Source of the DNA: Chitinimonas sp. BJYL2
GTDB taxonomy: Bacteria; Pseudomonadota; Gammaproteobacteria; Burkholderiales; Chitinimonadaceae
Length of the DNA stretch: 64,000 nt
NCBI RefSeq assembly: GCF_027257935.1
Contig: NZ_JANZKW010000005.1
Span: 62,001 to 126,000 of the forward strand
Direction of reading: 5' to 3'
Part shown: one piece after another, positions 38,147 to 46,941 of the stretch
How the letters are laid out: every line of letters begins with the position of its first letter
How positions within the stretch are numbered: the stretch's first letter is position 1
The notes under the pieces: generated by a model
What the model was told of the DNA's origin: nothing
What the model saw: only the letters and a program-made list of their open reading frames with translations
Databases searched by the model: none
Position numbers and translations under genes: made by a program

Positions 38147-38171
38147 GGGGGTTCCTTGTTATGGGTCCGGC

Positions 38172-38657
38172 TTATTGAGCGGGGGTATCTGAAGGCGGAT
38201 TCTCCGCCGCCTTGCTGAACATGAACTGACTGATCAGTTTTTCCAGCACCACGGCCGACGAGGTCAGCGCGATCTTGTCGCCGGACTTGAGCATGGCCTC
38301 CTCGGCACCGGCTTCGATACCGATGTATTGGTCGCCCAGAATGCCCGAAGTCAGGATCTCGGCCGAAGAGTCGCGGCTGAACTGGAACTCCTGTTCGATA
38401 TCCATGGCCACCACGGCACGGTAGGTTGTCGGATCGAGCTGGATGCTGGCCACTCGGCCTACCAGCACACCGGCGCTCTTGATCGGCGCACGCGCCTTCA
38501 GGCCACCGATATTGTCGAAAGCAGCCGTTACACGGTAGGTGGGTTTACCGCCACTTGACGAGACATTGCTGACCCGCAACGCCAGGAACACCAAGGCCGC
38601 GAGACCCAGCATCACAAACACGCCTACCCAGAAGTCATACACCCGGCGATTCATCAA
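38172..38657 (-). CDS. mlaD: MlaD MCE-domain protein
   Basis: Periplasmic hexameric MCE ring subunit anchored in the inner membrane (161 residues). N-terminal anchor (FWVGVFVMLGLAALVFLAL) and one MCE domain (YRVTAAFDNIGGLKARAPIKSAGVLVGRV; core FDNIGGLKARAPIKSAGV). The start overlaps the mlaE stop. Confidence 0.95.
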   Translation of the reverse strand: MMNRRVYDFWVGVFVMLGLAALVFLALRVSNVSSSGGKPTYRVTAAFDNIGGLKARAPIKSAGVLVGRVASIQLDPTTYRAVVAMDIEQEFQFSRDSSAEILTSGILGDQYIGIEAGAEEAMLKSGDKIALTSSAVVLEKLISQFMFSKAAENPPSDTPAQ

Positions 38658-39448
38658 ACACCCCTAAACATGAACGCGGTCAGGACAAAGTCCAGACCCA
38701 GAATAACCAGCGAGGACGTCACCACGGTACGCGTGGTGGCACCCGACACCCCTTCGGCGGTCGGCGGTGCATCAAAACCCTCGAATACGGCAATCACCGA
38801 GACGGCGATACCGAATGCCACACTCTTGATGAGGCCATTGCCGATGTCGTAGTACAGATCGACCTGTGACTGCATCTGCGCCCAGAACGATCCGGCATCC
38901 ACGCCGATCAGCATCACGCCAACCACATAACCACCCAGAATGCCCATGGTGGAAAACAGCGCGGCCAGAATGGGCATTGCAATCACGCCGCCCCAGAAGC
39001 GCGGCGCAACCACGCGGGCGATCGGATTGACCGCCATCATTTCCATGGCCGCCAACTGCTCGGTGGCGCGCATCAGGCCGATTTCCGCCGTGATGGCCGA
39101 GCCGGCACGGCTGGCAAACAGCAGACCGGCAACGACCGGGCCCAGTTCACGCAGCAGACTCAGCGAAACCAGCACACCCAAGGCCTCGGATGCGCCAAAG
39201 CGCACCAGCGTGTCGTACCCCTGGAGACCCAGCACCATGCCCACGAACAGGCCCGACACCAGAATGATCACCAGCGAGAGCACGCCAGAGAAATACACCT
39301 CGCGCACGACCAGCGCAGGCCGGCGCCAAGCCGTGGCCGAATGCCACAGCAAGGCCATGAAGAAGCGAAAGCCGAAACCCAGCTTGATCAGCGCATCGAC
39401 AATCGGTGCGCCAAGGTTACGTAAGCGTTTATCGAGCCACTCAGACAC
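38654..39448 (-). CDS. mlaE: MlaE permease
   Basis: Membrane permease of the Mla ABC complex (264 residues, five to six membrane segments). Contains the characteristic GLFVGMVLGLQGYDTLVRFG, LGPVVAGLLFASRAGSAITAEIGLMRATEQ and FGVVVGVM-like repeats. Overlaps mlaF by eight bases. Confidence 0.95.
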   Translation of the reverse strand: MSEWLDKRLRNLGAPIVDALIKLGFGFRFFMALLWHSATAWRRPALVVREVYFSGVLSLVIILVSGLFVGMVLGLQGYDTLVRFGASEALGVLVSLSLLRELGPVVAGLLFASRAGSAITAEIGLMRATEQLAAMEMMAVNPIARVVAPRFWGGVIAMPILAALFSTMGILGGYVVGVMLIGVDAGSFWAQMQSQVDLYYDIGNGLIKSVAFGIAVSVIAVFEGFDAPPTAEGVSGATTRTVVTSSLVILGLDFVLTAFMFRGV

Positions 39449-40271
39449 GGCCCACCCCCATCAGTTCGGCCGAATAGTCTTTCGCCGGGTACTGGAAAGG
39501 CACCGGACCATCGGGCAGGCCGCCCACGAACTGCCGCACAAAGGGCTCCTCGGAGGCACGAATCTCCTCCGGCGTACCCTGTGCGACGATGCGACCATCA
39601 GAGACAAAGTAAATGTAATCAACGATCTGCAAGGACTCGATGACGTCGTGCGTGACCAGTATCGAGGTGGCGCCGAGCGCATCATTGAGTTCGCGGATCA
39701 GCTTGCCGACGATCCCCAGCGAGATCGGGTCCAGGCCGGCAAAGGGTTCGTCGTACATCACCAGCATCGGGTCCAGCGCAATCGCACGGGCCAGCGCAAC
39801 ACGGCGTGCCATGCCGCCGGAGAGTTCCGACGGCATCAGCTTGGCGGCACCGCGCAAGCCCACCGCATGCAGCTTCATCAGCACCAGATCGCGAATCATC
39901 GATTCGGGCAGATCGGTGTGCTCGCGCATCTGGAATGCGACGTTGTCAAAAACAGACATATCGGTGAACAAGGCACCGAACTGGAACAGCATGCCCATCT
40001 TGCGGCGCAGGTGATACAGGCCGTCGGAGTCCAGATCGTGCACCACCTTGCCACCCACCCGGACTTCGCCCTTGGATGGCTTGACCTGACCACCGATCAG
40101 CCGTAACAGTGTGGTCTTACCGCAGCCGGAACCGCCCATGATGGCCACGACCTTGCCCTTGGGGATATCCAGACTGATACCCTTGAGAATGGTGCGGCGG
40201 TCGTAAGAAAAGGTGACATTGTCGACGACGACAAGCGGTTCGGCAGACACAGGAGATGCGCTCGGCGGCAT
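39441..40271 (-). CDS. mlaF: MlaF ABC ATPase
   Basis: ATPase of the Mla complex (276 residues). Walker A GGSGCGKTTLLRLIGG, signature LSGGMARRVALARAIALDP, Walker B LVMYDEPFAGLDPIS, H-loop VTHDVIES; the C-terminal extension contacting the neighbouring subunit is present. Start at ATG 40271; the upstream extension of the frame has no support. First gene of mlaFEDCBA. Confidence 0.94.
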   Translation of the reverse strand: MPPSASPVSAEPLVVVDNVTFSYDRRTILKGISLDIPKGKVVAIMGGSGCGKTTLLRLIGGQVKPSKGEVRVGGKVVHDLDSDGLYHLRRKMGMLFQFGALFTDMSVFDNVAFQMREHTDLPESMIRDLVLMKLHAVGLRGAAKLMPSELSGGMARRVALARAIALDPMLVMYDEPFAGLDPISLGIVGKLIRELNDALGATSILVTHDVIESLQIVDYIYFVSDGRIVAQGTPEEIRASEEPFVRQFVGGLPDGPVPFQYPAKDYSAELMGVGRV

Positions 40272-40492
40272 GTGGACTCGAAATTTTAGTTCAGGGACCC
40301 TCCGACAACAATTCGGACGGCCAGTTCTCGTTGCAGTGCAACAACAAGCAAGCAGACCTGCGCCACCCGGCGGCACAGTGCTAGGATATGTCGAGTTCTC
40401 GACGGTAGATTGGCAACACCGTCCTAAATGGGGCCTCCCCGCGGGTCCACAAGACCCGGGTGACAATTTTTATCCGGATACCTGCCAGACCC
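40272..40492. other. Divergent intergenic region mlaF / sigma-54 activator gene
   Basis: 221 bases that should carry the promoters of the mla operon and of the msh-linked regulator. A hairpin with GGGTC / GACCC arms around 40443-40459 sits just before the regulator start. No convincing sigma-70 or sigma-54 promoter was found by eye. Confidence 0.4.
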
Positions 40493-41911
40493 ATGAATCC
40501 TGCCCAAGCCGGCCTGCTGCTGGTTGACGACGACCCGCTGATCCGCGACACCCTGAGCTTCGTGCTAGGTGACCAGTTCACCGTGCGCTGCGCTGCCAAT
40601 CGCACCGAAGCCATCGCGCTGGCTACATCTGTCGATTTCGTCCCCGCACTGGCACTTGTGGATCTGGGCCTGCCACCGCGCAGCCATCAGCCCGATGAGG
40701 GCTTCCGGCTGATCGTTGAGCTTGCCGCCCTGCTGCCAACCTTGAAAATCCTTGCACTGACCGGCCAGACCGATGAGCACAATGCCCGCCATGCCCGCAC
40801 ACTGGGGGCCGTGGACTTCATTGCCAAGCCGGCCGGACCCGATGTGATCCGCGCGGCACTGGCGCGGGCGTTGAACTGGCAGGTAGCCGAGCACACCCTG
40901 CAGCCCCGGCTTGAAATCGCCGGCCTGATCGGTGCCAGCGCGCCAATGGAACGCCTGCGCAAACAGGTGCATCAATTCGCCGCAGCGCCTTTTCCGGTAC
41001 TGATCACGGGCGAATCCGGCTCGGGCAAGGAAGCCGTGGCCAAAGCGCTGCACGTTGCCTCGCCACGCGCCGACGGCCCATGCCTCGCCCTCAATTGCGC
41101 AGCCCTGACGGAAAGCCTGATCGAAGCAACGCTGTTCGGCCACGCCAAAGGCGCCTTTACCGGCGCCACCGTGGCCCGGGCAGGTTACTTCGAGGAAGCC
41201 GCTGGCGGCACTCTGTTTCTGGATGAGATCGGCGAGCTGCCCCTGCCTTTGCAAGCCAAGCTGCTGCGTGTACTGGAGAATGGTGAGTACCAGCGCCTGG
41301 GCGAAACACAGACCCGGACCAGTGCCGCCCGCGTGGTCACCGCCACCAATCGCGATCTGCGCGCACTGGCCCGCAGTGGTGCCTTTCGTACCGACCTTTA
41401 TCACCGCCTATCGGTGCTGAGTATCGAGACGCCACCGCTGCGCGAGCTGGGCGATGATCGCCTGCTGCTATTGACCCACTTCCTGGGCCACTATGCGCAA
41501 CAGCTGGGGCAGGCGCCGTTCACCCTGGACTCTTCGGCCATACAGGCCTGGCTGCGCTATGGCTTCCCCGGCAATGTGCGCGAGCTGCGCAATATCGCCA
41601 TCCGTCTTTTGGCCAAGTACCCGGGCCAGACGATTGACGCCGCAATGCTGACCGACGAGTTCGACAGCGAGGCGCTTCCGCCTGCCGCCCATACAGGCCG
41701 CGTGGATGAGGATGCGGCCATCCGCCTGCTGCGCGACCATGCCGACTTCAACCTGGACAACTGGCTGGCCAGCTGGGAGCAGCAATGCATCGCCGCCGCA
41801 CTCAAGCTTGCCGATGGCAATATGAGTCAAGCCGCACGGCTGCTCGGCATCAACCGGACAACGCTGTATAGCCGGCTTGAGGCTAAATCAGGCAAGGACC
41901 ACCAACTCTGA
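40493..41911 (+). CDS. Sigma-54-dependent response regulator (PrsR-like)
   Basis: NtrC-type activator of 472 residues: receiver domain (phosphoacceptor D57 in LALVDLGLPP; acidic pocket VDDDP), AAA+ domain with Walker A GESGSGKEAVAKAL (about 173-186), GAFTGA (about 221-226) for sigma-54 contact, and a C-terminal Fis-type helix-turn-helix (SQAARLLGINRTTLYSRL). The receiver resembles regulators of the PrsR type, where the partner kinase is PrsK; no kinase is encoded nearby. It stands directly before the pilus genes and a sigma-54-like site lies before mshL, so it probably controls them. Start at ATG 40493. Confidence 0.88.
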   Translation: MNPAQAGLLLVDDDPLIRDTLSFVLGDQFTVRCAANRTEAIALATSVDFVPALALVDLGLPPRSHQPDEGFRLIVELAALLPTLKILALTGQTDEHNARHARTLGAVDFIAKPAGPDVIRAALARALNWQVAEHTLQPRLEIAGLIGASAPMERLRKQVHQFAAAPFPVLITGESGSGKEAVAKALHVASPRADGPCLALNCAALTESLIEATLFGHAKGAFTGATVARAGYFEEAAGGTLFLDEIGELPLPLQAKLLRVLENGEYQRLGETQTRTSAARVVTATNRDLRALARSGAFRTDLYHRLSVLSIETPPLRELGDDRLLLLTHFLGHYAQQLGQAPFTLDSSAIQAWLRYGFPGNVRELRNIAIRLLAKYPGQTIDAAMLTDEFDSEALPPAAHTGRVDEDAAIRLLRDHADFNLDNWLASWEQQCIAAALKLADGNMSQAARLLGINRTTLYSRLEAKSGKDHQL

Positions 41912-41956
41912 TGTCTAGAGACACACGAACCGCCGCATACACGGGCACCGACCGCC

Positions 41957-43306
41957 ATGTACCTTGAGCATTACGGACTGAGCGAACCGCCGTTCCGCAT
42001 CACCCCGCACACCGAGTTCTTTTACCAGGGCGCCAACCGCGGCGCCACGCTGGAGGCGCTGCAATACGCCATCCTCCATGGCGAGGGGCTGGTCAAGGTG
42101 ACCGGTGAGGTCGGCGCAGGCAAGACCATGCTGTGCCGCGTGCTGATGGAGCGTCTGCCCGAAGGTATCGATACCGTTTATCTGGCCAATCCCAGCCTCA
42201 GCAAGGAAGAAATCCTGCGTGCGATCGCAGATGACCTGAGACTGGATATCGATCACCAGCGCGCCACTGTACTCATCCGCGCCCTTCAGGAAGCGCTGAT
42301 CGCCCGTTACGCGGCCGGCCGGCAGGTAGTGGTGCTGATCGATGAGGCCCACGCCATGCCGGAAGAGAGCCTGGAAGAAATCCGCCTGCTGTCCAATCTG
42401 GAGCACGGCCACCACAAGCTGATGCAGATCGTCCTGTTCGGCCAGCCCGAACTGGATGCCAAGCTGGCCCCTACCCATATGCGCCAGTTGCGCGAACGCA
42501 TCACCCACAGCTTCGAGCTGGTGCCCTTGCGCCAAACCGACGTGGGCGATTACCTGATGTTCCGGCTACGCGCAGCAGGCTACAAAGGACCGGACCTGTT
42601 CAGCCCGCAAGCCATCAAACTGATCGCCGCCGAATCCGAAGGCCTGACCCGGCGCATCAATATTCTGGCCGACAAAGCGCTGATTGCTTCCTTTGCTGCG
42701 GGTCGGCACCAGGTGGATACCGCAGAAACCAAGGCTGCGATACGTGACAGCGGATTCCGCAAGCAGAGCAAACGGCTGCCCACCCGGATGCTGGTCGGCG
42801 GCAGCCTGCTGGTGGCGGGATTGCTGCTCGGGGCGGGCGCCAGCCGCTGGCTGCCCGACCAGCCCATGACACCTGCGCCAGCCATCGCCTCACAGCCAAG
42901 CCCCCCCCTGCCGGCACCCAAGGCGGCGCCGCCGAGCACACCACCCGCGCCCCCCGAAACCGGCAAGGAAACGTCGCTCTATGCAGCGCGACTGCAACGC
43001 AGCATGGCGACATTCGCACGCAGCAGCGACAACACCTTCACCATCCAGCTCGCCTCACGCCCCGCCAGCGAAGAGCGGCAACTGATGCAGATGCTGGTGC
43101 AGGCCGGCCGTAGCCTGCCCGTGGACAACCTGTACTTCCATCCTATCCAGCGGCAAGGCCAGGCATATACCGCCCTCTTCTACGGCTTATTCACAAGCCA
43201 GCAAGAGGCCGCCGCCGTGCTCGCCGCTTTACCCAGCGATCTCCAGCGCCGCGATCCGCTACTCCGGACGGTGGCGGGCGTTCGCGCTGATATGCCATCG
43301 GAATGA
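41957..43306 (+). CDS. mshM: MshM/ExeA-like ATPase with C-terminal SPOR-like domain
   Basis: 449 residues. N-terminal AAA ATPase of the ExeA/MshM family: MYLEHYGLSEPPFRITP, Walker A GEVGAGKT (about 51-58) and Walker B VVLIDEAH (about 127). One membrane segment follows (about 278-295), then a proline-rich linker and a C-terminal domain with the SPOR-like pattern NTFTIQLASRPASEE ... ALFYGLFTSQQEAAAVLAALP. ExeA-type proteins use ATPase plus peptidoglycan binding to place the secretin; here SPOR replaces the usual peptidoglycan-binding domain. Confidence 0.87.
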   Translation: MYLEHYGLSEPPFRITPHTEFFYQGANRGATLEALQYAILHGEGLVKVTGEVGAGKTMLCRVLMERLPEGIDTVYLANPSLSKEEILRAIADDLRLDIDHQRATVLIRALQEALIARYAAGRQVVVLIDEAHAMPEESLEEIRLLSNLEHGHHKLMQIVLFGQPELDAKLAPTHMRQLRERITHSFELVPLRQTDVGDYLMFRLRAAGYKGPDLFSPQAIKLIAAESEGLTRRINILADKALIASFAAGRHQVDTAETKAAIRDSGFRKQSKRLPTRMLVGGSLLVAGLLLGAGASRWLPDQPMTPAPAIASQPSPPLPAPKAAPPSTPPAPPETGKETSLYAARLQRSMATFARSSDNTFTIQLASRPASEERQLMQMLVQAGRSLPVDNLYFHPIQRQGQAYTALFYGLFTSQQEAAAVLAALPSDLQRRDPLLRTVAGVRADMPSE

Positions 43307-43348
43307 GCAACCCACCACAACGAAAGACTTATGAATCAATGATTTCGG

Positions 43349-43364
43349 CGGCATTATTCATGCA
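43349..43364 (+). promoter_or_regulatory. Candidate sigma-54 promoter of mshL
   Basis: The sequence CGGCATTATTCATGCA has GG and GC separated by exactly ten bases (43350-43351 and 43362-43363) and matches the -24/-12 consensus TGGCAC-N5-TTGCA at most conserved positions. Transcription would start near 43375, about 30 bases before mshL. The activator gene lies 1.4 kb upstream of it. Confidence 0.6.
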
Positions 43365-43404
43365 AAGGTGTAAACTCGAAGCAAACTCGACTCTGCGACT
43401 GCAC

Positions 43405-45297
43405 ATGCGACGCCCGCTGATTCTCTCCGCCCTGATGTTTGCCGCCGGTTGCGCGACCCAGCCCGTGCAGGTTGACCCGCAGCGCCACGTGACCCCGCCA
43501 GCCGAACGTCCGGCCGACCTGCCCCAGCCCGTCGAGCGCCATGCCTTCCTGCCCAAGCCCGGCGCCCAGACCAAGACCGATACCTATAGCGTGGTTGTCA
43601 ACAACGTCCCGGTGCGCGATCTGATGTTTGCACTGGCGCGCGACGCCAAGCTCAACGTTGATGTGCACCCGCTGGTCAAGGGCACGGTGACGCTCAATGC
43701 CCTGAACCAGACCCTGCCGCAGATCCTGGATCGCATCGCCCGCCAGATCGACATGCGTTACACGCTGGAAAACGGCGTCCTGGCCGTGGTGCCCGATCGC
43801 CCATTCCTCAAGACCTACACGCTCGACTACGTCAACATCACTCGCAGCACCAAGAGCACGGTCACCATTTCCACCAGCGTCTCCAGTGCAGGGGGTTCGG
43901 TCAGCGGCACCGGTGGCAGCACGGGCAATGCCGGTTCCAACAGCTCGGTCACCGAGGTCAGCAACACCTCCGATAACAAGTTCTGGGAGCGGCTCGAGAC
44001 CAATATTCGCAGCCTGCTCCAGTCTACCCGCGCCGTTACCCAGCAGGAGAAGCAGGAGCGCGAGGCGATGGAAGCCAAGGATGAGCAATCGCGCAACGCA
44101 GAAGTCGCCGAGCAGAAGGCCGAAGCCGAGCGGCGCAAACAGGAGGAGCGCATGCGTGCCGCCCAGATGGTGGCGCAGGCGGGCACCGGGGCGCCTCAGT
44201 TGCTGTCCATGGTGCTGGGCCCCAACGCCCAGCAGGCCAATCCGCAGGCCGCGGACGCCAAGAGCGATGATGTGTTCATCCACCCGGAAACCGGCGTCCT
44301 GAGCGTCAACGCAACCAGCCGCGAACATGCCAAAGTCCAGGAGTTTCTTGATCGCATCACCGCCAGCGCACGCCGGCAGGTGCTGATCGAGGCCACCATC
44401 GTTGAGGTATCCCTGAACGACCAATACCAGACCGGCATCAACTGGGCCTCGTTCAAGGCCAATACCGATGGCTCCTTGCAGGATAACCGCGCCAACATCA
44501 CCCAGAACGCCTTGGGCGACAGTCTCAGTCAGCTGCCCTACACCCTGCTGACCTACACCAAAAAGGCCAGCAGCCTGCTCAACGGCGCGGATTTCACAGC
44601 CACCGTGAAGGCGCTCGAACAGTTCGGCAAGGCCAAAGTCCTGTCCAGCCCCAAGATCATGGCGCTAAATAACCAGACCGCCCTGCTCAAGGTGGTGGAC
44701 GAGAAGGTCTACTTCAACATCACGCTGGACATCGAGGCCGCCACGCAGAACTCACCCGAGCGCCGCACCTGGACCAGCGAGATCCACACCGTACCGGTGG
44801 GCATGGTCATGAGCGTGACGCCTCAGGTCAGCGATGGCGACACGGTCTCGCTCAATGTACGTCCCACCATCAGCCGGATTACCGGCTACCAGGCTGATCC
44901 TGCATTGGCGCTGGCGCAATCGCAGTTCGGCGCCAATGACCAGAAGGTGCAGAACCTGATTCCGGAAATCCAGGTGCGCGAAGTGGAGTCCACCTTGCGG
45001 CTGGCCAGCGGCCAGGTCGCCATTCTGGGCGGCTTGATCCAGGATCAGGTCGACAACAAGCGCAGCGGCATTCCCGGCCTGTCACGCCTGCCCTTTGGCG
45101 CGGGCGACCTGTTCAGCTACCGCGACGACGTGGCCACCAAAACCGAGCTGGTCATCTTCCTGCGCCCGGTGGTGATCCGCGATGCCAGCCTGAACGGGGA
45201 TCTGTCCGAATATCGCCAGTACCTGCCTGCCGAAGATTTTTTCAACCGCAAACAGGACGAAATTTCCGTCTTCAAGAGCGGACTGCCCGCGCGCTGA
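43405..45297 (+). CDS. mshL: MSHA-type pilus secretin MshL
   Basis: Outer-membrane secretin, 630 residues. Lipoprotein signal with Cys at residue 16 (LMFAAGC), a secretin N-domain (VPVRDLMFALARDAKLNVDVH), a Ser/Gly-rich insert, a coiled-coil-like Glu/Lys stretch, and the C-terminal secretin domain (RQVLIEATIVEVSLNDQYQTGINW, VGMVMSVTPQVSDGD, VREVESTLRLASGQVAILGGL). An in-frame ATG at 43303 overlaps the mshM stop but would put 34 residues before the lipoprotein signal and lies upstream of the sigma-54-like promoter, so 43405 is preferred. Confidence 0.9.
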   Translation: MRRPLILSALMFAAGCATQPVQVDPQRHVTPPAERPADLPQPVERHAFLPKPGAQTKTDTYSVVVNNVPVRDLMFALARDAKLNVDVHPLVKGTVTLNALNQTLPQILDRIARQIDMRYTLENGVLAVVPDRPFLKTYTLDYVNITRSTKSTVTISTSVSSAGGSVSGTGGSTGNAGSNSSVTEVSNTSDNKFWERLETNIRSLLQSTRAVTQQEKQEREAMEAKDEQSRNAEVAEQKAEAERRKQEERMRAAQMVAQAGTGAPQLLSMVLGPNAQQANPQAADAKSDDVFIHPETGVLSVNATSREHAKVQEFLDRITASARRQVLIEATIVEVSLNDQYQTGINWASFKANTDGSLQDNRANITQNALGDSLSQLPYTLLTYTKKASSLLNGADFTATVKALEQFGKAKVLSSPKIMALNNQTALLKVVDEKVYFNITLDIEAATQNSPERRTWTSEIHTVPVGMVMSVTPQVSDGDTVSLNVRPTISRITGYQADPALALAQSQFGANDQKVQNLIPEIQVREVESTLRLASGQVAILGGLIQDQVDNKRSGIPGLSRLPFGAGDLFSYRDDVATKTELVIFLRPVVIRDASLNGDLSEYRQYLPAEDFFNRKQDEISVFKSGLPAR

Positions 45298-45306
45298 GGA
45301 CTACCC

Positions 45307-46941
45307 ATGAGCCTGCTGCTCGACGCCCTGAAAAAAGCCGAAGAAGCCAAACGACGCCGTGAGGCCGGACTCACGACGGCACCCGCTGCCAGTGCCGCCG
45401 TGCCGGGGCAGCCCGATGCCGGCCAGGCTGCATTGCCCGAACTGTCATTGCAAGACGCCATCGAGCCGGCGGCGCCGGTCGCGCCGACCGCTTCACCCGC
45501 CGCCGATGGGCTGACCTTCACGCTGGAACCCGTTGCGCCACATACCGAAGACCTGGCGCTCACCAGCGGGGCGCCCGAAGAGGCAGCCTTGCCCGCGCTG
45601 GAGATGGCTGGGCCGGATGAAATGGAAGCCACGCCGACGCCGACTGCAAAGGAAATTCCCGCGCTGATGGACGTCGAACCCGCGGCGGAGATGACCGTTG
45701 CAGCCCAGCCCGAGCCAAAAGCTCAACCCGCAACGGAACCCGTTGCGGAGATCGCAAAAGCCGCTCCGCCGGCAGCAGTATCGACGGCTCGCGAGCCCGA
45801 TCCCGTCGCCGCACCTCCGTCAGCATCCAGCACCACGCCGACCAGCCCCCCGGCATCGCCGGCGGCAACGATTGCGCTGGAGACCCGTCGCGATAGCCCG
45901 ATGCAGCTATCTCCCGAAGCCACCCGTCAGCTGTTCGACAGCAAGCGCACGCAGAGCCAAGGGCTCTCGCGAGGTCGAAGGGTAGCCTTGCTGATAGGAC
46001 TGTGTTTCGCGCTGGTCTTCGCAGGCGGCGGCTGGCTCTGGTGGCTGTGGCAAGGCACGCAGCAAGGCTCGCTTGCCCTCGTGCCGACCCGCCAAACCAG
46101 TGCCTCCGATGCCGCCCCCCTCACAGAGGCGGCCGTGGCCGAGGCAGTCAGCAATGCTCTTCCGGCGCCCACAGACAGCGCCGGCAGCGTCGCCCCGGCA
46201 CCAAGCACGCCAGTAACGGCGAGCACGCCCGCGCCGGCGGCCGACACAACGCAAGCGCCGCCGCAGCCCGCTCCTCCGGTAAAACCCCGCGACGGCGATC
46301 GCGCCCGAGTCATTGAAGTGCCGCATGACGTGGCTGCGCCGGATGTGCGTTTTGTGCGCGATGCCCAGGACAACGCCATACCCCGCAATCTGCAACTGGC
46401 TTACGACGCCTTCCAGCAAGGCGACTACCCGCGCGCGGCCGAGCTGTACCGCCAGCATCTGCGTCAGGACAGCAAGAGCCGTGATGCTCTGCTGGGGCTG
46501 GCCGCCGTTGCGGTGCAGCGGCAACAGCTGGACGAAGCACGCAATCTGTACCGTCGTGTGCTGGCCGACAACCCGCGTGACGAGCTGGCCAATGCGGCAC
46601 TGATCAGCCTATCGACCAATAACGATCCGGACGCCGCCGAAGGCAAGCTGCGTACGCAGATGCAGCAGTCGCCACGGCCGGAAACCGCCACTGCGCTCGC
46701 CAATTTACTGGCGCGCCAGGGGCGCTGGAGTGAAGCCCAGGAGTTCTACTTCCAGGCACACGGAGCGGCGCCTGATGATCCCGACTACGCCTACAACCTG
46801 GCAATTGCGCTGGATGCGCTGGGTGAACGCAAGCTGGCGGCCGACTACTACCGCAAGGCGCTGAACATGGCTGCCCGCAAACCCGCTTCCTTTGATGCTG
46901 ATGCCGCGCAACGCCGGCTGGCCAAGCTGGGGGGCGAGTAG
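45307..46941 (+). CDS. mshN: MshN-like TPR protein
   Basis: 544 residues: a short N-terminal motif MSLLLDALKKAEEAKRRR typical of pilus/secretion assembly proteins of this kind, a long Ala/Pro/Glu-rich cytoplasmic region, one membrane segment (about 228-248), a second low-complexity linker and a C-terminal TPR domain (about 360-544, repeats such as AYDAFQQGDYPRAAELYRQHL and YNLAIALDALGERKLAADYYRKAL). Probably a periplasmic scaffold for pilus assembly. The stop overlaps the mshE start by one base. Confidence 0.83.
   Translation: MSLLLDALKKAEEAKRRREAGLTTAPAASAAVPGQPDAGQAALPELSLQDAIEPAAPVAPTASPAADGLTFTLEPVAPHTEDLALTSGAPEEAALPALEMAGPDEMEATPTPTAKEIPALMDVEPAAEMTVAAQPEPKAQPATEPVAEIAKAAPPAAVSTAREPDPVAAPPSASSTTPTSPPASPAATIALETRRDSPMQLSPEATRQLFDSKRTQSQGLSRGRRVALLIGLCFALVFAGGGWLWWLWQGTQQGSLALVPTRQTSASDAAPLTEAAVAEAVSNALPAPTDSAGSVAPAPSTPVTASTPAPAADTTQAPPQPAPPVKPRDGDRARVIEVPHDVAAPDVRFVRDAQDNAIPRNLQLAYDAFQQGDYPRAAELYRQHLRQDSKSRDALLGLAAVAVQRQQLDEARNLYRRVLADNPRDELANAALISLSTNNDPDAAEGKLRTQMQQSPRPETATALANLLARQGRWSEAQEFYFQAHGAAPDDPDYAYNLAIALDALGERKLAADYYRKALNMAARKPASFDADAAQRRLAKLGGE

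Noticed and set aside
43303-43404. A 34-residue N-terminal extension of MshL from ATG 43303
   Set aside because: It overlaps the mshM stop (ATGA), but it would bury the lipoprotein signal and contains the sigma-54-like promoter.
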